Shown: piece by piece, positions 8,701 to 16,956 of the stretch
Position numbering within the stretch: the stretch's first letter is position 1
Layout: every line of letters starts with the position of its first letter
Assembly: GCA_963589785.1 (NCBI GenBank)
Contig: CAVAMJ010000002.1
Location: forward strand, 186,001 to 250,000
Origin: SIG603 sp963589785
Lineage (GTDB): Bacteria > Bacillota > Clostridia > Oscillospirales > Acutalibacteraceae
Direction of reading: 5' to 3'
DNA length: 64,000 nt
Notes under the pieces: generated by a model
Told to the model about the DNA's origin: nothing
The model's input: only the letters and a program-made list of their open reading frames with translations
Databases searched by the model: none
Made by a program: the position numbers and the translations under genes

Positions 8701-8738
8701 AGAGAAATACAGTTTTATTCTGTATTTCTCTTTTTGTT
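8701..8738 (+). terminator. Terminator after the Gfo/Idh gene
   Basis: Stem AGAGAAATACAG/CTGTATTTCTCT with a 7-nt loop followed by TTTTTG and further Ts. Confidence 0.9.
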
Positions 8739-8780
8739 TTTATTCTACGATTTAATTTTATTCCGTAATGAGGGCAATTG

Positions 8781-8854
8781 TGTTCAAGTTTGGAGTGTTT
8801 GTTCAAGTTTGGAGTGTTTGTTCAAGTGTGGAGTTTGGAGTGTTGAGTGTGGAG
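8781..8854. repeat. Short tandem repeat, 19-bp unit
   Basis: Three consecutive units of TGTTCAAGTTTGGAGTGTT, the third diverged and followed by partial copies of TGGAGTTTGGAGTGT. No open frame uses it. Likely slippage product at the left edge of a repeat-filled gap. Confidence 0.8.
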
Positions 8855-8934
8855 TTGATTTGAAACCAACAATCTAAGCTGAATAATTAATGATGAGCAA
8901 ATACATTTTTGGTTCTGAATTTTCCTTTGCACAA

Positions 8935-9145
8935 ATAATTCGGTACGGAAAATGTCCGTCTGCGAATGCTTCGCATTCTTGACGTATTTTTCTTGCCTGT
9001 CTTTTTTTATTATCGCTTCGCTCTGTTTTTCGTTTACGTTAATTATTAATTCTTAATTATACATTATTAATTAATCGTGGGCTCTGCCCACACCCGTTCG
9101 CTTTTTTTGTAAAAAGCGAAACCAAAAACTTTTATGTTTTTACCT
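8935..9145. repeat. Mosaic intergenic hairpin repeat block
   Basis: No gene is seen in this gap. It contains the 'gtctgcgaatgc' hairpin module (8941-8995), an ATTAATT tract and the GTGGGC/GCCCAC plus 'ttcgc...gcgaa' module (9076-9140), in the same order and orientation as in the block near 5100-5450. The run of sequence before it (8866-8935, ending in 'gaataattaatgatgagcaaata') is repeated with few changes at about 13035-13075. Confidence 0.75.
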
Positions 9146-9172
9146 TGTGTTCTTATTTATCTTTATGCTAAT

Positions 9173-9210
9173 AAACCGCCCCGTGACCTTAAATCACGGG
9201 GCGGTTTTTT
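9173..9210. terminator. Terminator at the 3' end of the LRR surface protein gene
   Basis: Hairpin CCGCCCCGTGA/TCACGGGGCGG, 8 bp downstream of the LRR gene on the minus strand, with a T-run on the plus side. An identical 31-nt copy lies at 11239-11269 on the other side of that gene. Confidence 0.85.
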
Positions 9211-9217
9211 ACTGCGT

Positions 9218-11110
9218 TTATTTAGTTTTCACCGATTTAGTACTGCTCCATGATGAGAACAATTTAACACTCTTTCCGTCAACCATAACGGTTTTGTATG
9301 TTCTTATCTTAACATAATATGTTGTTTTCCTGCTAAATCCTGTTATTTTTAATTTCGAGTTCGAGTTTCCTGAAACAGTCTTGTAACCGTAAGAAGAAAA
9401 ATTAGGATTTTTAGAATAAATGATTTGATATCCGCTTGTATTATTTTTCTGCGTATTCCAATATACTCTGAAACAGTTTGAATAACCAGCTATTTTCTTG
9501 ATAGTGGTCGACTTTGGAACAACATCAAAATAAAGATAACTCGAGCCTTGATAATCGCCCTTTAAAGTTACTTTTATTTTGTATCGTCCGACATTTTTTC
9601 TAACGGACGGATAAGACAGGACATAATCGGTATCTTTTTTTAGAACATTTCCCTTGCTGTTTTTAACGATTACAGTTGGCATTTTCGAACTGCCGTCATA
9701 CGCAAACCTTGTTTTATCAAGTGATATGTTATTTGCCTTATAGACATTTACTGTTGATACATATCCACATTCTTTGCAAGTTCTTATCTTTTTGCCATTC
9801 GCTGTTAATGTAGCTTTCTTTGTGGTCTTTGATTTATAGGAATGCTTGTGATCTTTTAGGCATATTACATTCGAATCATAGTCATATGCACTTCCTAAAA
9901 TCTCTCGCCAGGATGACAGTGAACCACCATATATAATTTTCAAATCGTCATTACAATTGGCAAATGCGTAATAACCGATATATGTCACACTCTCCGAAAC
10001 AGTTATTCGTTTCAGATTGTTACACCCAAAAAACATTCCATTCGGAATTGATGTAATTGAGCTTGGTATATCAACACTCGTCAAACTTGAACAGTCAAAA
10101 AATGCCCCAAAATCAACCTCTGTCACACTTTCGGGTATCACCAAATTTTCAAGCGATGTGCATCCATCAAAAGCCTCGTAACCTATCGATTTCACACTGT
10201 TTGGGATTGACACTGTTTTAAGCTTGCTGCAACCCCTAAAAACCTTGTAGCCTATAGACTTTACACCATAGGGAATTATTATCTCACTGCTTAAATTGCT
10301 ACAACCTTCAAACGCATTATCTCCAATTTTTCTTACACTGTCGGGAATTGTTATGCTCTTTAGTTTAGGGCATTCATAGAATGCACTATCACCTATTGAT
10401 TTGATACCATCGGGAAGTATTACGCTTCTTAAGTTTCCAAACCTATAAAATGCATATTTAGGTAATGAAGTAACACCTTTTTCAATTTCAACTGTTTTTA
10501 TTAAGTCTCGATAATTTCCCGACCAAGGAGAAAATATTTCATAATCATAATAATCCATATCACCGTTTCCGCTGATTGTAAGCTTTCCATCTTTATCAAG
10601 CTTCCATCTGATATTATTTACTAAGGTTCCCGACGCAATCAACGGCTTCGGTGTTGCAGTCGGCTTCACTGTCGGTGTTGCAGTCGGCTTCACTGTCGGT
10701 GTTGCCGTCGGCTTCACTGTTGGTGTTGCCGTTGGCTTCACTGTCGGTGCTGCTGTCGGCTTCACTGTCGGTGTTGCTGTCGGCTTCACTGTCGGTGTTG
10801 CTGTCGGCTCCACTGTCGGTGTTGCTGTCGGCTCCAAAGTCGGTTCGGCAACGGGTGAAGCTGTTGGTTCTGCAGACGGATTATTTACTCCTTGAGAATT
10901 GTCCTCAGAACTCTCATTAGAACTTTCTTCAGACATCACATCTGAATACTCTTCTGTTTCGCTTACCTCTGAAAAATATCCACTCACTTCACTTGAGGAA
11001 ACTAATTCACTCGTTTCGTTAGTTTCGCTTATTTCATCCGCTAACACTGTCGACATTGTTGAAAATGCTAACATAAAACTCAGTAACAACGATAAAAATC
11101 TTTTGTACAT
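9218..11110 (-). CDS. Secreted leucine-rich-repeat (BspA-type) surface protein with Pro-Thr linker
   Basis: A 630-residue exported protein of unknown partner. It has a signal peptide (1-24), an acidic Ser/Glu-rich stretch (about 26-75), a Pro-Thr linker of PTATPTVK octapeptides (about 80-155), a block of LRR_5/BspA repeats with consensus like IGDSAFYEC-L-SITIP (about 165-420), a CxxC-bearing module (HSYKSKTTKKAT ... CKECGY), an Ig-like segment and a C-terminal fibronectin-III-like domain. BspA-type LRRs typically mediate adhesion. No LPXTG or surface-layer anchor is visible, so attachment is unclear. The gene stands alone between two copies of one terminator, and its promoter contains an alternating TA tract. 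Confidence 0.9.
   Translation of the reverse strand: MYKRFLSLLLSFMLAFSTMSTVLADEISETNETSELVSSSEVSGYFSEVSETEEYSDVMSEESSNESSEDNSQGVNNPSAEPTASPVAEPTLEPTATPTVEPTATPTVKPTATPTVKPTAAPTVKPTATPTVKPTATPTVKPTATPTVKPTATPKPLIASGTLVNNIRWKLDKDGKLTISGNGDMDYYDYEIFSPWSGNYRDLIKTVEIEKGVTSLPKYAFYRFGNLRSVILPDGIKSIGDSAFYECPKLKSITIPDSVRKIGDNAFEGCSNLSSEIIIPYGVKSIGYKVFRGCSKLKTVSIPNSVKSIGYEAFDGCTSLENLVIPESVTEVDFGAFFDCSSLTSVDIPSSITSIPNGMFFGCNNLKRITVSESVTYIGYYAFANCNDDLKIIYGGSLSSWREILGSAYDYDSNVICLKDHKHSYKSKTTKKATLTANGKKIRTCKECGYVSTVNVYKANNISLDKTRFAYDGSSKMPTVIVKNSKGNVLKKDTDYVLSYPSVRKNVGRYKIKVTLKGDYQGSSYLYFDVVPKSTTIKKIAGYSNCFRVYWNTQKNNTSGYQIIYSKNPNFSSYGYKTVSGNSNSKLKITGFSRKTTYYVKIRTYKTVMVDGKSVKLFSSWSSTKSVKTK
10644..10842 (-). 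repeat. In-frame 24-bp tandem repeats encoding PTATPTVK
   Basis: About eight 24-bp units with few substitutions. Because 24 is a multiple of three, gain or loss of units would change linker length without breaking the frame. Confidence 0.9.
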
Positions 11111-11162
11111 AAAAACACTCCACTAATTTATAGAATAGAACGCACATTACTGTATACTTTTA

Positions 11163-11192
11163 AGTATATATATATATATATATCAATGTCAA
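11163..11192 (-). promoter_or_regulatory. LRR gene promoter with alternating TA tract as spacer
   Basis: Minus strand: TTGACA (11192-11187), an 18-nt spacer made largely of TA dinucleotides, then TATACT (11168-11163), about 50 nt before the start codon at 11110. The uninterrupted alternating tract spans 11165-11183. Change in TA number would alter the -35/-10 distance by 2 bp steps. Confidence 0.65.
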
Positions 11193-11236
11193 GAGTCTAT
11201 GTAATGTTTATTTTTAAATTTAACACATTAACAAAT

Positions 11237-11272
11237 CGCCGCCCCGTGACCTTAAATCACGGGGCGGTTGTT
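11237..11272. terminator. Terminator of the Nramp-like gene (duplicate of 9173-9210)
   Basis: The same CCGCCCCGTGA/TCACGGGGCGG hairpin as at 9173-9210, again placed just after a minus-strand stop codon. The sequence following it (TTTACTGC) is also shared. Confidence 0.85.
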
Positions 11273-11289
11273 TACTGCTTTATTTTAAA

Positions 11290-12558
11290 TTAAACGTTAC
11301 CTGTCAGCCAAGCGACGATGAAGAGAAGTGCGAAGCCGAAGAGGTAAACAAGTCCGACTATTGAAAGCACCTTGAGCCAAGGCTTAATCTTGTGCTCCTT
11401 TGTGTTTACGAGGTTGTAGTTTAAGACGGCGAAAATCGGTGTTGTGATGAACGATGCGATCATTGCAAATCTGAGCATTGTTGCGACGTTACCTGAGAAG
11501 AGGTAAACGATAACAAGACCGATTATGCTTGTTGCGGTAGTCCAGACAGCAAGCGGCTTTCTGCCGGCTTCCTTTTTGCCGAGGAGCAGTCTAAGTGCCT
11601 CGTTATTTGCACGGGAATAACCGTCGATAACTGTGAGAACTGTTCCGAAGATGCAGAGGAATGCGATGAATGTGATGAGAAGTCTCGACCAGTCACCGAA
11701 AACAGACGCATACATATTTACGAACTGAGCGATATATGCGGCGCTTGCGCTCAAGACCTCTTCGCCTGAGCCGTACTGAATGAGTGCGCCGAGTGCACAG
11801 AAGATAACAGCAAGCATTGCTGTTCCGATATATCCTACATTGAAATCGAAAAGTGCGTCCTTAATGGACATTGTTTTAATCTGCTTTCTCTTCTCGACCT
11901 GCCACATGGAGTTGATTGCGGAAATCTCAATCGGACACGGCATCCAGCCCATGAGCGAGACGATGAACGGAAGTGCGGCAAGGCGCCACGGTGTCGGTGC
12001 TTCGAAATCCGGAGCATACTCACGGTGTCTGAAAAGAGCGATGACAACAGCCAAGGTTGTAGCAACCGTGAGTGCGGTCATAACCCACTTTGAGAGTTTA
12101 TCGAGGAACTTATAGCCGCCGATTAAAAGCATAGCCCAGATGATTACGATGATAATAGTTGTAAGCTGAGAGATTGAGAGTCCGAATCCGTTCGGAGCAA
12201 TGTTAAAGAGAATTGCGGCACAGAGGATACCTACGCCGGCGGTATTTACGATAGCTGAAAAGACGTTCAGCACGAAGAAAACGATAAGCCAGCCCTTACC
12301 CTTTTCGGCATAGCCCTCGATGAGGGTTTTGTTGTTCTCCATTGTGTACTGAGAGCCGAAGCGGAAAAACGGATACTTAAAGATATTGATTAAAATAATC
12401 AATATCGCCATCTGCCAGCCGTAAATTGCTCCAGCCTGAGTTGAAGAGACGATATGAGAGCCGCCTACAGCCGCAGAAGCCATGAGTATTCCGGGGCCTA
12501 AAGCACGAAGCTTAGTTCTCCATGTTGACGTTTGGGTCGTTTCTGGTGATTTAGACAT
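11290..12558 (-). CDS. Nramp/SLC11-like divalent cation transporter with altered metal-binding motif
   Basis: A 422-residue membrane protein with about 11 helices. The start GPGILMASAAVGGSHIV...QAG aligns to the Nramp first helix, but the metal-binding DPGN is replaced by GGSH (residues 32-35). In helix 6 the usual MPHN reads MPCP. Such changes mark divergent SLC11 branches, some of which carry other ions such as Mg2+, so manganese or iron uptake should not be assumed. A good ribosome site (AAGGAGG) precedes ATG at 12558. The gene is monocistronic, with a roughly 200-nt upstream region containing a strong hairpin. Confidence 0.8.
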   Translation of the reverse strand: MSKSPETTQTSTWRTKLRALGPGILMASAAVGGSHIVSSTQAGAIYGWQMAILIILINIFKYPFFRFGSQYTMENNKTLIEGYAEKGKGWLIVFFVLNVFSAIVNTAGVGILCAAILFNIAPNGFGLSISQLTTIIIVIIWAMLLIGGYKFLDKLSKWVMTALTVATTLAVVIALFRHREYAPDFEAPTPWRLAALPFIVSLMGWMPCPIEISAINSMWQVEKRKQIKTMSIKDALFDFNVGYIGTAMLAVIFCALGALIQYGSGEEVLSASAAYIAQFVNMYASVFGDWSRLLITFIAFLCIFGTVLTVIDGYSRANNEALRLLLGKKEAGRKPLAVWTTATSIIGLVIVYLFSGNVATMLRFAMIASFITTPIFAVLNYNLVNTKEHKIKPWLKVLSIVGLVYLFGFALLFIVAWLTGNV

Positions 12559-13080
12559 GATAATAACCTCCTTAGTCTAAATCCGAATTCATCTTGTGAG
12601 TTCGAAATATTCTTATCTTTCTTTGGGGCATATTGCCCACCCTTCCTTACAAACTCCCTTCGCAAGAATTTGGGAGAATCCTATTGTTCGGATTTTTTCA
12701 AATTGCAATATTACAGCAGTCAAAAGCACTGCACAAAAACAGCGCTTGCAAGAAACGCAAGCGCACATTTCAAATTTTAATTAGGACTTATATTTCTGCC
12801 CAAACTCAAAACGCCTTTGTTTCGCTTCTGTTTGCTTTATTGCACAAAGTATAATACCAGATTTTTGTATAAAACGCAAACTATATCGAAAAAAATATTA
12901 ACTTTTTTTAAACTTAGTAAAGACTATTAAAAACAACATCCGTCTATACTTGCAAAATTGATTTCCTTAAATTTCATTTTTATGTGCCCTCGCACAAGAA
13001 GGCGTTGATAGTGTAGAGTGAGGATTTGATTTTAAATCAACAGTCTAAGCTGAATAATTAATAATGAGCAAATATATTTT
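12559..13080 (-). other. Long 5' region of the Nramp-like gene with a terminator-like hairpin
   Basis: No gene is seen in this stretch. On the minus strand a stem GCGCTTGC/GCAAGCGC (12764-12742) followed by TGTTTTTG lies about 175 nt before the start codon, and closer to the gene GGGTGGGC...GCCCC (about 12630-12645) can pair. I do not recognise a known riboswitch class. The hairpin could be a leader attenuator or simply an upstream terminator. Confidence 0.35.
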
Positions 13081-13084
13081 TGTT

Positions 13085-13515
13085 CTTGATTTTTCTTTGC
13101 ATAAATAATTCGGCACGGAAAATGTCCGTCTGCGAATGTTTCACATTCTTGACATATTTTCCGCGCCATCTTTTTCTTAGCGTTCTTTATTTTTCTTTGT
13201 GCGAACAGGTCGGCTGCTCGGTCAACTACGGTCGCTTTGCTCCCTAAATTTCCCTCGTCAGTCTATCTTTTTAAACTTACTTTGCTGTTCGATATTTAGC
13301 TTAGTGTAAAAAACACGGCAAGAAAAATGCCCGTCTGCGAATGCTTCGCATTCTTGACGTATTTTTCTTGCCTGTCTTTTTTTATTATCGCTTCGCTCAG
13401 TTTGTACGTTTTCGCTAATTATTAATTATTAATTATACATTATTAATTATCCGTGGGCTCCGCCCACACCCGTTCGCTTTTTTGTAAAAAGCGAAATCAA
13501 AAACTTTTGTGTTTT
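13085..13515. repeat. Mosaic intergenic hairpin repeat block
   Basis: Two copies of the 'gtctgcgaatg' hairpin module (13111-13165 and 13315-13375), one copy of the 'ctacggtcgcttcgctccctaa' module between them (13208-13265), an ATTAATT tract, and the GTGGGC/GCCCAC plus 'ttcgc...gcgaa' module (13452-13515). No credible gene lies here. Confidence 0.75.
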
Positions 13516-13533
13516 GACTTTTGTGTTTTCTTA

Positions 13534-13887
13534 TCAATTCACTTTAACATACGGTGCAAGCTTTTCCGCTTTATCCTCTGAAATTCCACTCACTTCGGAA
13601 AGCTCATAAACCGATGTGAATTTGCCTTTTTCCTCTCGGTATGCGATGATTTTCTCAGACAGCTTCTCGCCTATTCCGTCAAGCTTCTGCAATTCTTCTG
13701 CGCTCGCTGTATTGATGTTTACCTTCTCTTCATCGGGGACATATTCCTCGTTTGTAAGATAAACCGTACTCGATACATTATAGACGGTTACCGGCTTTCG
13801 GCTCAAGTAAATCGCTGCCGCCGCAAGCGCCAGAACCACAAGGAAAAGTACTAAATATATTGTTATACTTTTGTGCTCGCTTTTCAT
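13534..13887 (-). CDS. ComEA-like helix-hairpin-helix DNA-binding protein
   Basis: 117 residues: one N-terminal membrane helix (about 9-28) and a C-terminal helix-hairpin-helix pair, recognisable from VNINTASAEELQKLDGIGEK and YELSEVSGI. ComEA proteins bind incoming DNA at the outer face of the membrane during transformation. The protein is shorter than Bacillus ComEA (no long linker or SLBB domain), so competence function is only suggested. Its start overlaps the rluD stop by 4 bp, making it the last gene of the division/lspA run. Confidence 0.85.
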   Translation of the reverse strand: MKSEHKSITIYLVLFLVVLALAAAAIYLSRKPVTVYNVSSTVYLTNEEYVPDEEKVNINTASAEELQKLDGIGEKLSEKIIAYREEKGKFTSVYELSEVSGISEDKAEKLAPYVKVN

Positions 13888-14801
13888 TGTTGTCTCAGCT
13901 TTTTGAGGAATTTCTCGAAATACTCAGGCAATTCCGCCTCAAGCTCGATTGTCTTTCCCGTTATCGGATGAGTAAATCTGATATATGACGCATGCAGACA
14001 CTGTCCGCCAAGCTCTGTAATCACCTTAGATGGGCCGTAAAGCACATCGCCCGCCACGGGATGTCCCATATAAGCGGAATGCACCCTAATCTGATGCGTT
14101 CTTCCCGTCTCGAGTATGAATTTCATGTACGAAAAGCCGTTTAATCTCTCGATAGTCTCGTAATTTGTGACAGCTTCTCTCGCATTCACTCCCGATAGAA
14201 TTACAGCCATTTTCTTTCTGTCCCTTGGACTTCTTCCGATCGGAAGGTTTATTTTTCCGCTTTCTTCTTTATAGTGACCGTAAACAACGGCTCTATACTG
14301 GCGGTCAAAGGAATGATCCTTAATCTGCTCGGCAAGTCCCTGATGAGCGACGTCGTTCTTTGCGACAATCAAAAGTCCGCTCGTGTCCATATCTATTCTA
14401 TGGACAATTCCGGGTCTTATTACGCCGTTTATACCGCTCAGGCTATCTTTGCAGTAGTATAGAAGTGCATTGACAAGCGTTCCGCTGTAATGCCCAGGCG
14501 CCGGGTGCACGACCATTCCCTTCGGCTTATTCACCACAAGGAGGTCATCGTCCTCGTATCTTATATCAAGTGGGATATTTTCCGGGAGAATGTCTGTTTC
14601 AATAGGCTCGGGCAAAACTATTCTTATGCAGTCGCCAACACTTAATTTATAGTTCTTTGCGACTGCTTTTCCGTTGACGGTGACATTTCCGCTTTCAATC
14701 AGATTTTGCACAGCAGAGCGACTCATATTCTCAATACTTATGAGCTTATCTATTCTTCCGTTCTCGCTTGCGGTGAGCTCGATGATATTCTCTTCATTCA
14801 T
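13884..14801 (-). CDS. RluA/RluD-family 23S rRNA pseudouridine synthase
   Basis: A 305-residue enzyme converting uridines to pseudouridine in RNA. It has an N-terminal S4 domain (SRSAVQNLIESGNVTVNGK) and the catalytic motif HRIDMDTSGLLI containing the essential Asp, then GRTHQIRVH. ATG at 14801 is preferred because it overlaps the lspA stop by 8 bp (ATGAATGA); an in-frame ATG 12 codons upstream lies within lspA. In Bacillus the orthologue (YlyB) likewise follows lspA. Confidence 0.92.
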   Translation of the reverse strand: MNEENIIELTASENGRIDKLISIENMSRSAVQNLIESGNVTVNGKAVAKNYKLSVGDCIRIVLPEPIETDILPENIPLDIRYEDDDLLVVNKPKGMVVHPAPGHYSGTLVNALLYYCKDSLSGINGVIRPGIVHRIDMDTSGLLIVAKNDVAHQGLAEQIKDHSFDRQYRAVVYGHYKEESGKINLPIGRSPRDRKKMAVILSGVNAREAVTNYETIERLNGFSYMKFILETGRTHQIRVHSAYMGHPVAGDVLYGPSKVITELGGQCLHASYIRFTHPITGKTIELEAELPEYFEKFLKKLRQQ

Positions 14802-15279
14802 TTTCGTCTTCTCCGCTCTTTTTATCTGCTTTTTCAATCTTATCCATGAAGAAAATGACGAACACCACCATTAGTGCGACTCCGACAGTAACTAAGCAAT
14901 CGGCAAAATTGAAAATATATCCGAAGAAATAAAAATGAATGAAATCAATTACGTATCTAAGTCTCAAGCGGTCGATTAAATTTCCGAGTCCGCCCGCAAT
15001 TATCATAACACAAGCGATTTTCGACAACAGATTGTGGTGCTTATATTTTATGAGAAATGCGAAAATCAATGCAGAAACCAAAACCGTAACGGCGGCAAAG
15101 AAAATGCTGTTATTCTGAAGCATACCGAATGCGGCGCCTGAATTTTCTGAATAGGTGAACTCGAGGAAATGAGGAATAAGCACGAATGAGCCGATCGGCT
15201 TTAGAGAACCGACCACGATTAATTTGATAATTTGGTCAATAGCCATGAGAGCGGCTATCACGATTAGATATAGCAGCAA
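14794..15279 (-). CDS. lspA: Lipoprotein signal peptidase (signal peptidase II)
   Basis: About 161 residues with four membrane helices. It cleaves prolipoprotein signal peptides after diacylglyceryl transfer. Conserved regions are present: SENSGAAFGM, GGLGNLIDRL with the first catalytic Asp, YVIDFI, and FNFADC with the second. The TTG at 15279 is chosen because AAGGAG lies 7 nt upstream; an earlier TTG at 15306 would place the ribosome site inside the gene. A terminator separates it from divIVA, but rluD and comEA follow without gaps. Confidence 0.92.
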   Translation of the reverse strand: MLLYLIVIAALMAIDQIIKLIVVGSLKPIGSFVLIPHFLEFTYSENSGAAFGMLQNNSIFFAAVTVLVSALIFAFLIKYKHHNLLSKIACVMIIAGGLGNLIDRLRLRYVIDFIHFYFFGYIFNFADCLVTVGVALMVVFVIFFMDKIEKADKKSGEDENE

Positions 15280-15295
15280 AACAAAACTCCTTAAT

Positions 15296-15325
15296 GAAAA
15301 AAGCAAACCCGAGAGTTTGCTTTTC
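15296..15325 (-). terminator. Terminator between divIVA and lspA
   Basis: Minus-strand stem AGCAAAC/GTTTGCT followed by a T-run. It directly precedes the lspA ribosome site, so read-through or a hidden promoter is needed for lspA. Confidence 0.8.
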
Positions 15326-15343
15326 TTTTTGATTTTAAGTTAA

Positions 15344-16204
15344 TTAAAGATGAATTCCGTCACCGAACTCGAGGGTGCTGTAAAGAGACTCCTTCTCTTT
15401 TCTGAGTGACTCGGGAATATCGGAATAAGCGTTGAGGTTAATTCCGTCAACCGTAGCGGCCGGGGCATCGGAATCGTCAAAGCTTATCTCGCCTGTATTG
15501 CCGAAATCAGTCAAATCGTCATCGGCAACATCATCGACAGAATAAAGCTTAACATCGTCCTCGTCAGGAAGCGGAATAGCCTCTTCCTTTACGGGAGCAG
15601 TCTCTGCTTTCGGCTCTTCCTTAGGCTCTGCCTTTGGGGCAGGCTTCGGCTCTTCTGCCTTTCTGTTCTTGAGCTCCTCGGTGTAATCGGGGAGATTTTC
15701 AATCTGCTTGAGGTGATCTCTGTATAATGAGAAGAGATTTGTTCTGAACTCAGTGACAAGAGCCTTGAGTGACTCGAGCTCCTTCTTCTTAACCTCTACC
15801 TGAGCCTCGTAGCTATCGAGCATCTGCTTCTGTCTGCTTGTAGCGTCATTTAAAATGACGTCAGCCTTCTTGTTGGCATCGGCAAGAATGGCATCGCCCT
15901 TCTTCTTAGCCTCCTTGACAGACTGGTTTCCGAGCTTCTGAGCTGTGAGAAGTGCATCCTTAATGCCTTCCTCGTCCTTCTTGTACTGCTCAACTTTCTG
16001 AGCGAGAAGAACCATTTTCTCTTTGTACTCGGTGTTTTTCTCGGTGAGTTCGGCAATCTTAGCCTTAGCGGTCTGGTTCTCCTTTAAGAGTGCTGTGAAA
16101 GACTCGGTAACTTCATCTATGAAATCGTCTACATCCTCCGGCTTATATCCGGAAAAGTTTGACTTTCTGAAACTAATCTCGCTAATCTGCTTTAATGTCA
16201 GCAT
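15344..16204 (-). CDS. divIVA: DivIVA-domain cell division/polarity protein
   Basis: 286 residues. The N-terminal membrane-binding domain is clear (SFRKSNFSGYKPEDVDDFIDEV), followed by a long coiled coil (about 40-175) and an acidic, proline-rich tail (PKAEPKEEPKAE...). DivIVA proteins sense membrane curvature at poles and septa and recruit division or wall proteins. It sits 14 bp after ylmH in the standard ylm cluster order. The long acidic tail is not part of Bacillus DivIVA but is common in Clostridia. Confidence 0.93.
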   Translation of the reverse strand: MLTLKQISEISFRKSNFSGYKPEDVDDFIDEVTESFTALLKENQTAKAKIAELTEKNTEYKEKMVLLAQKVEQYKKDEEGIKDALLTAQKLGNQSVKEAKKKGDAILADANKKADVILNDATSRQKQMLDSYEAQVEVKKKELESLKALVTEFRTNLFSLYRDHLKQIENLPDYTEELKNRKAEEPKPAPKAEPKEEPKAETAPVKEEAIPLPDEDDVKLYSVDDVADDDLTDFGNTGEISFDDSDAPAATVDGINLNAYSDIPESLRKEKESLYSTLEFGDGIHL

Positions 16205-16218
16205 GAAAAACTGCCTCC

Positions 16219-16953
16219 TTATTTATACTTTCTCACATTCAGAACAAGTCTACCCTTTTTCGTTCTGGTGCAAGCTGTGTCTACTATGTACTTTCCCTTT
16301 CCCCTTACCGAAATTGTCGAACCCTCTGTAACCTGCTGTGAAACCGACATACATTCACGGTAATTCAAACGGACTAAGCCGCCCTTTATAGCGGCTGATG
16401 ATTTTTCTCTCGATAATCCGCAAAGCGCCGCCACAACGCAGTCGAGTCTTTCGGAAGCGACTATGACCGTCTTTTCCTCAAAGCTATTCCCTTGCGGCAA
16501 TTCGCCCTCAAGACCTATTGAAAGCGAAACTCCCACTTTTCCGATCTTGAAAATATTATCGAGGAGGAAACTCACGAGCTCCTCACGGACAAAGACAACC
16601 GCTCTGCCATTTTCAATCAGAATATCTCCGACAGAAGCTCTGCTTATTCCCTGTGCCATAAACGAGCCGAGAAAATCTCGGTGGTCAAGCTCATACCTTT
16701 TATCAAACTTAACCGTAACGGCGACAAGCGGAAACAAATCCTCACTTGGGTCAAGGTAATCGGGGAAAAAGCCGATGAAGCATCTCTCTGCATCGGGGTA
16801 ACCGCCCCATGTGAGATACTCTGTTTTTTTGCCGACAAGATAACTCTCGACATCCATTCTTTCGGCTGGGTCAAGAAATCCGACAAAATGCGCACTTTTC
16901 CTCGAGAGTCTCACGGCATCGTCAATTCTTGCCGCAAGAATATCGTCTATCAT
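16219..16953 (-). CDS. YlmH-family S4 RNA-binding protein
   Basis: 244 residues, with the C-terminal S4 domain ending SEGSTIS-type (VTEGSTISVRGKGKYIV) and an N-terminal region typical of YlmH (VGFLDPAERMDVE). YlmH is a ribosome-associated factor encoded among division genes; it is placed between sepF (3 bp gap) and divIVA. The usual ylmG gene, normally between sepF and ylmH, is absent here. Confidence 0.9.
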   Translation of the reverse strand: MIDDILAARIDDAVRLSRKSAHFVGFLDPAERMDVESYLVGKKTEYLTWGGYPDAERCFIGFFPDYLDPSEDLFPLVAVTVKFDKRYELDHRDFLGSFMAQGISRASVGDILIENGRAVVFVREELVSFLLDNIFKIGKVGVSLSIGLEGELPQGNSFEEKTVIVASERLDCVVAALCGLSREKSSAAIKGGLVRLNYRECMSVSQQVTEGSTISVRGKGKYIVDTACTRTKKGRLVLNVRKYK

Positions 16954-16956
16954 CGA

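Noticed and set aside
8781..8854. Short repeats that might be a CRISPR array
   Set aside because: Units of 19 bp are adjacent without spacers and no cas gene is present.
12620..12660. T-box-like string AAGGGTGG on the minus strand upstream of the Nramp-like gene
   Set aside because: The continuation does not match the T-box consensus and the gene is not amino-acid related.
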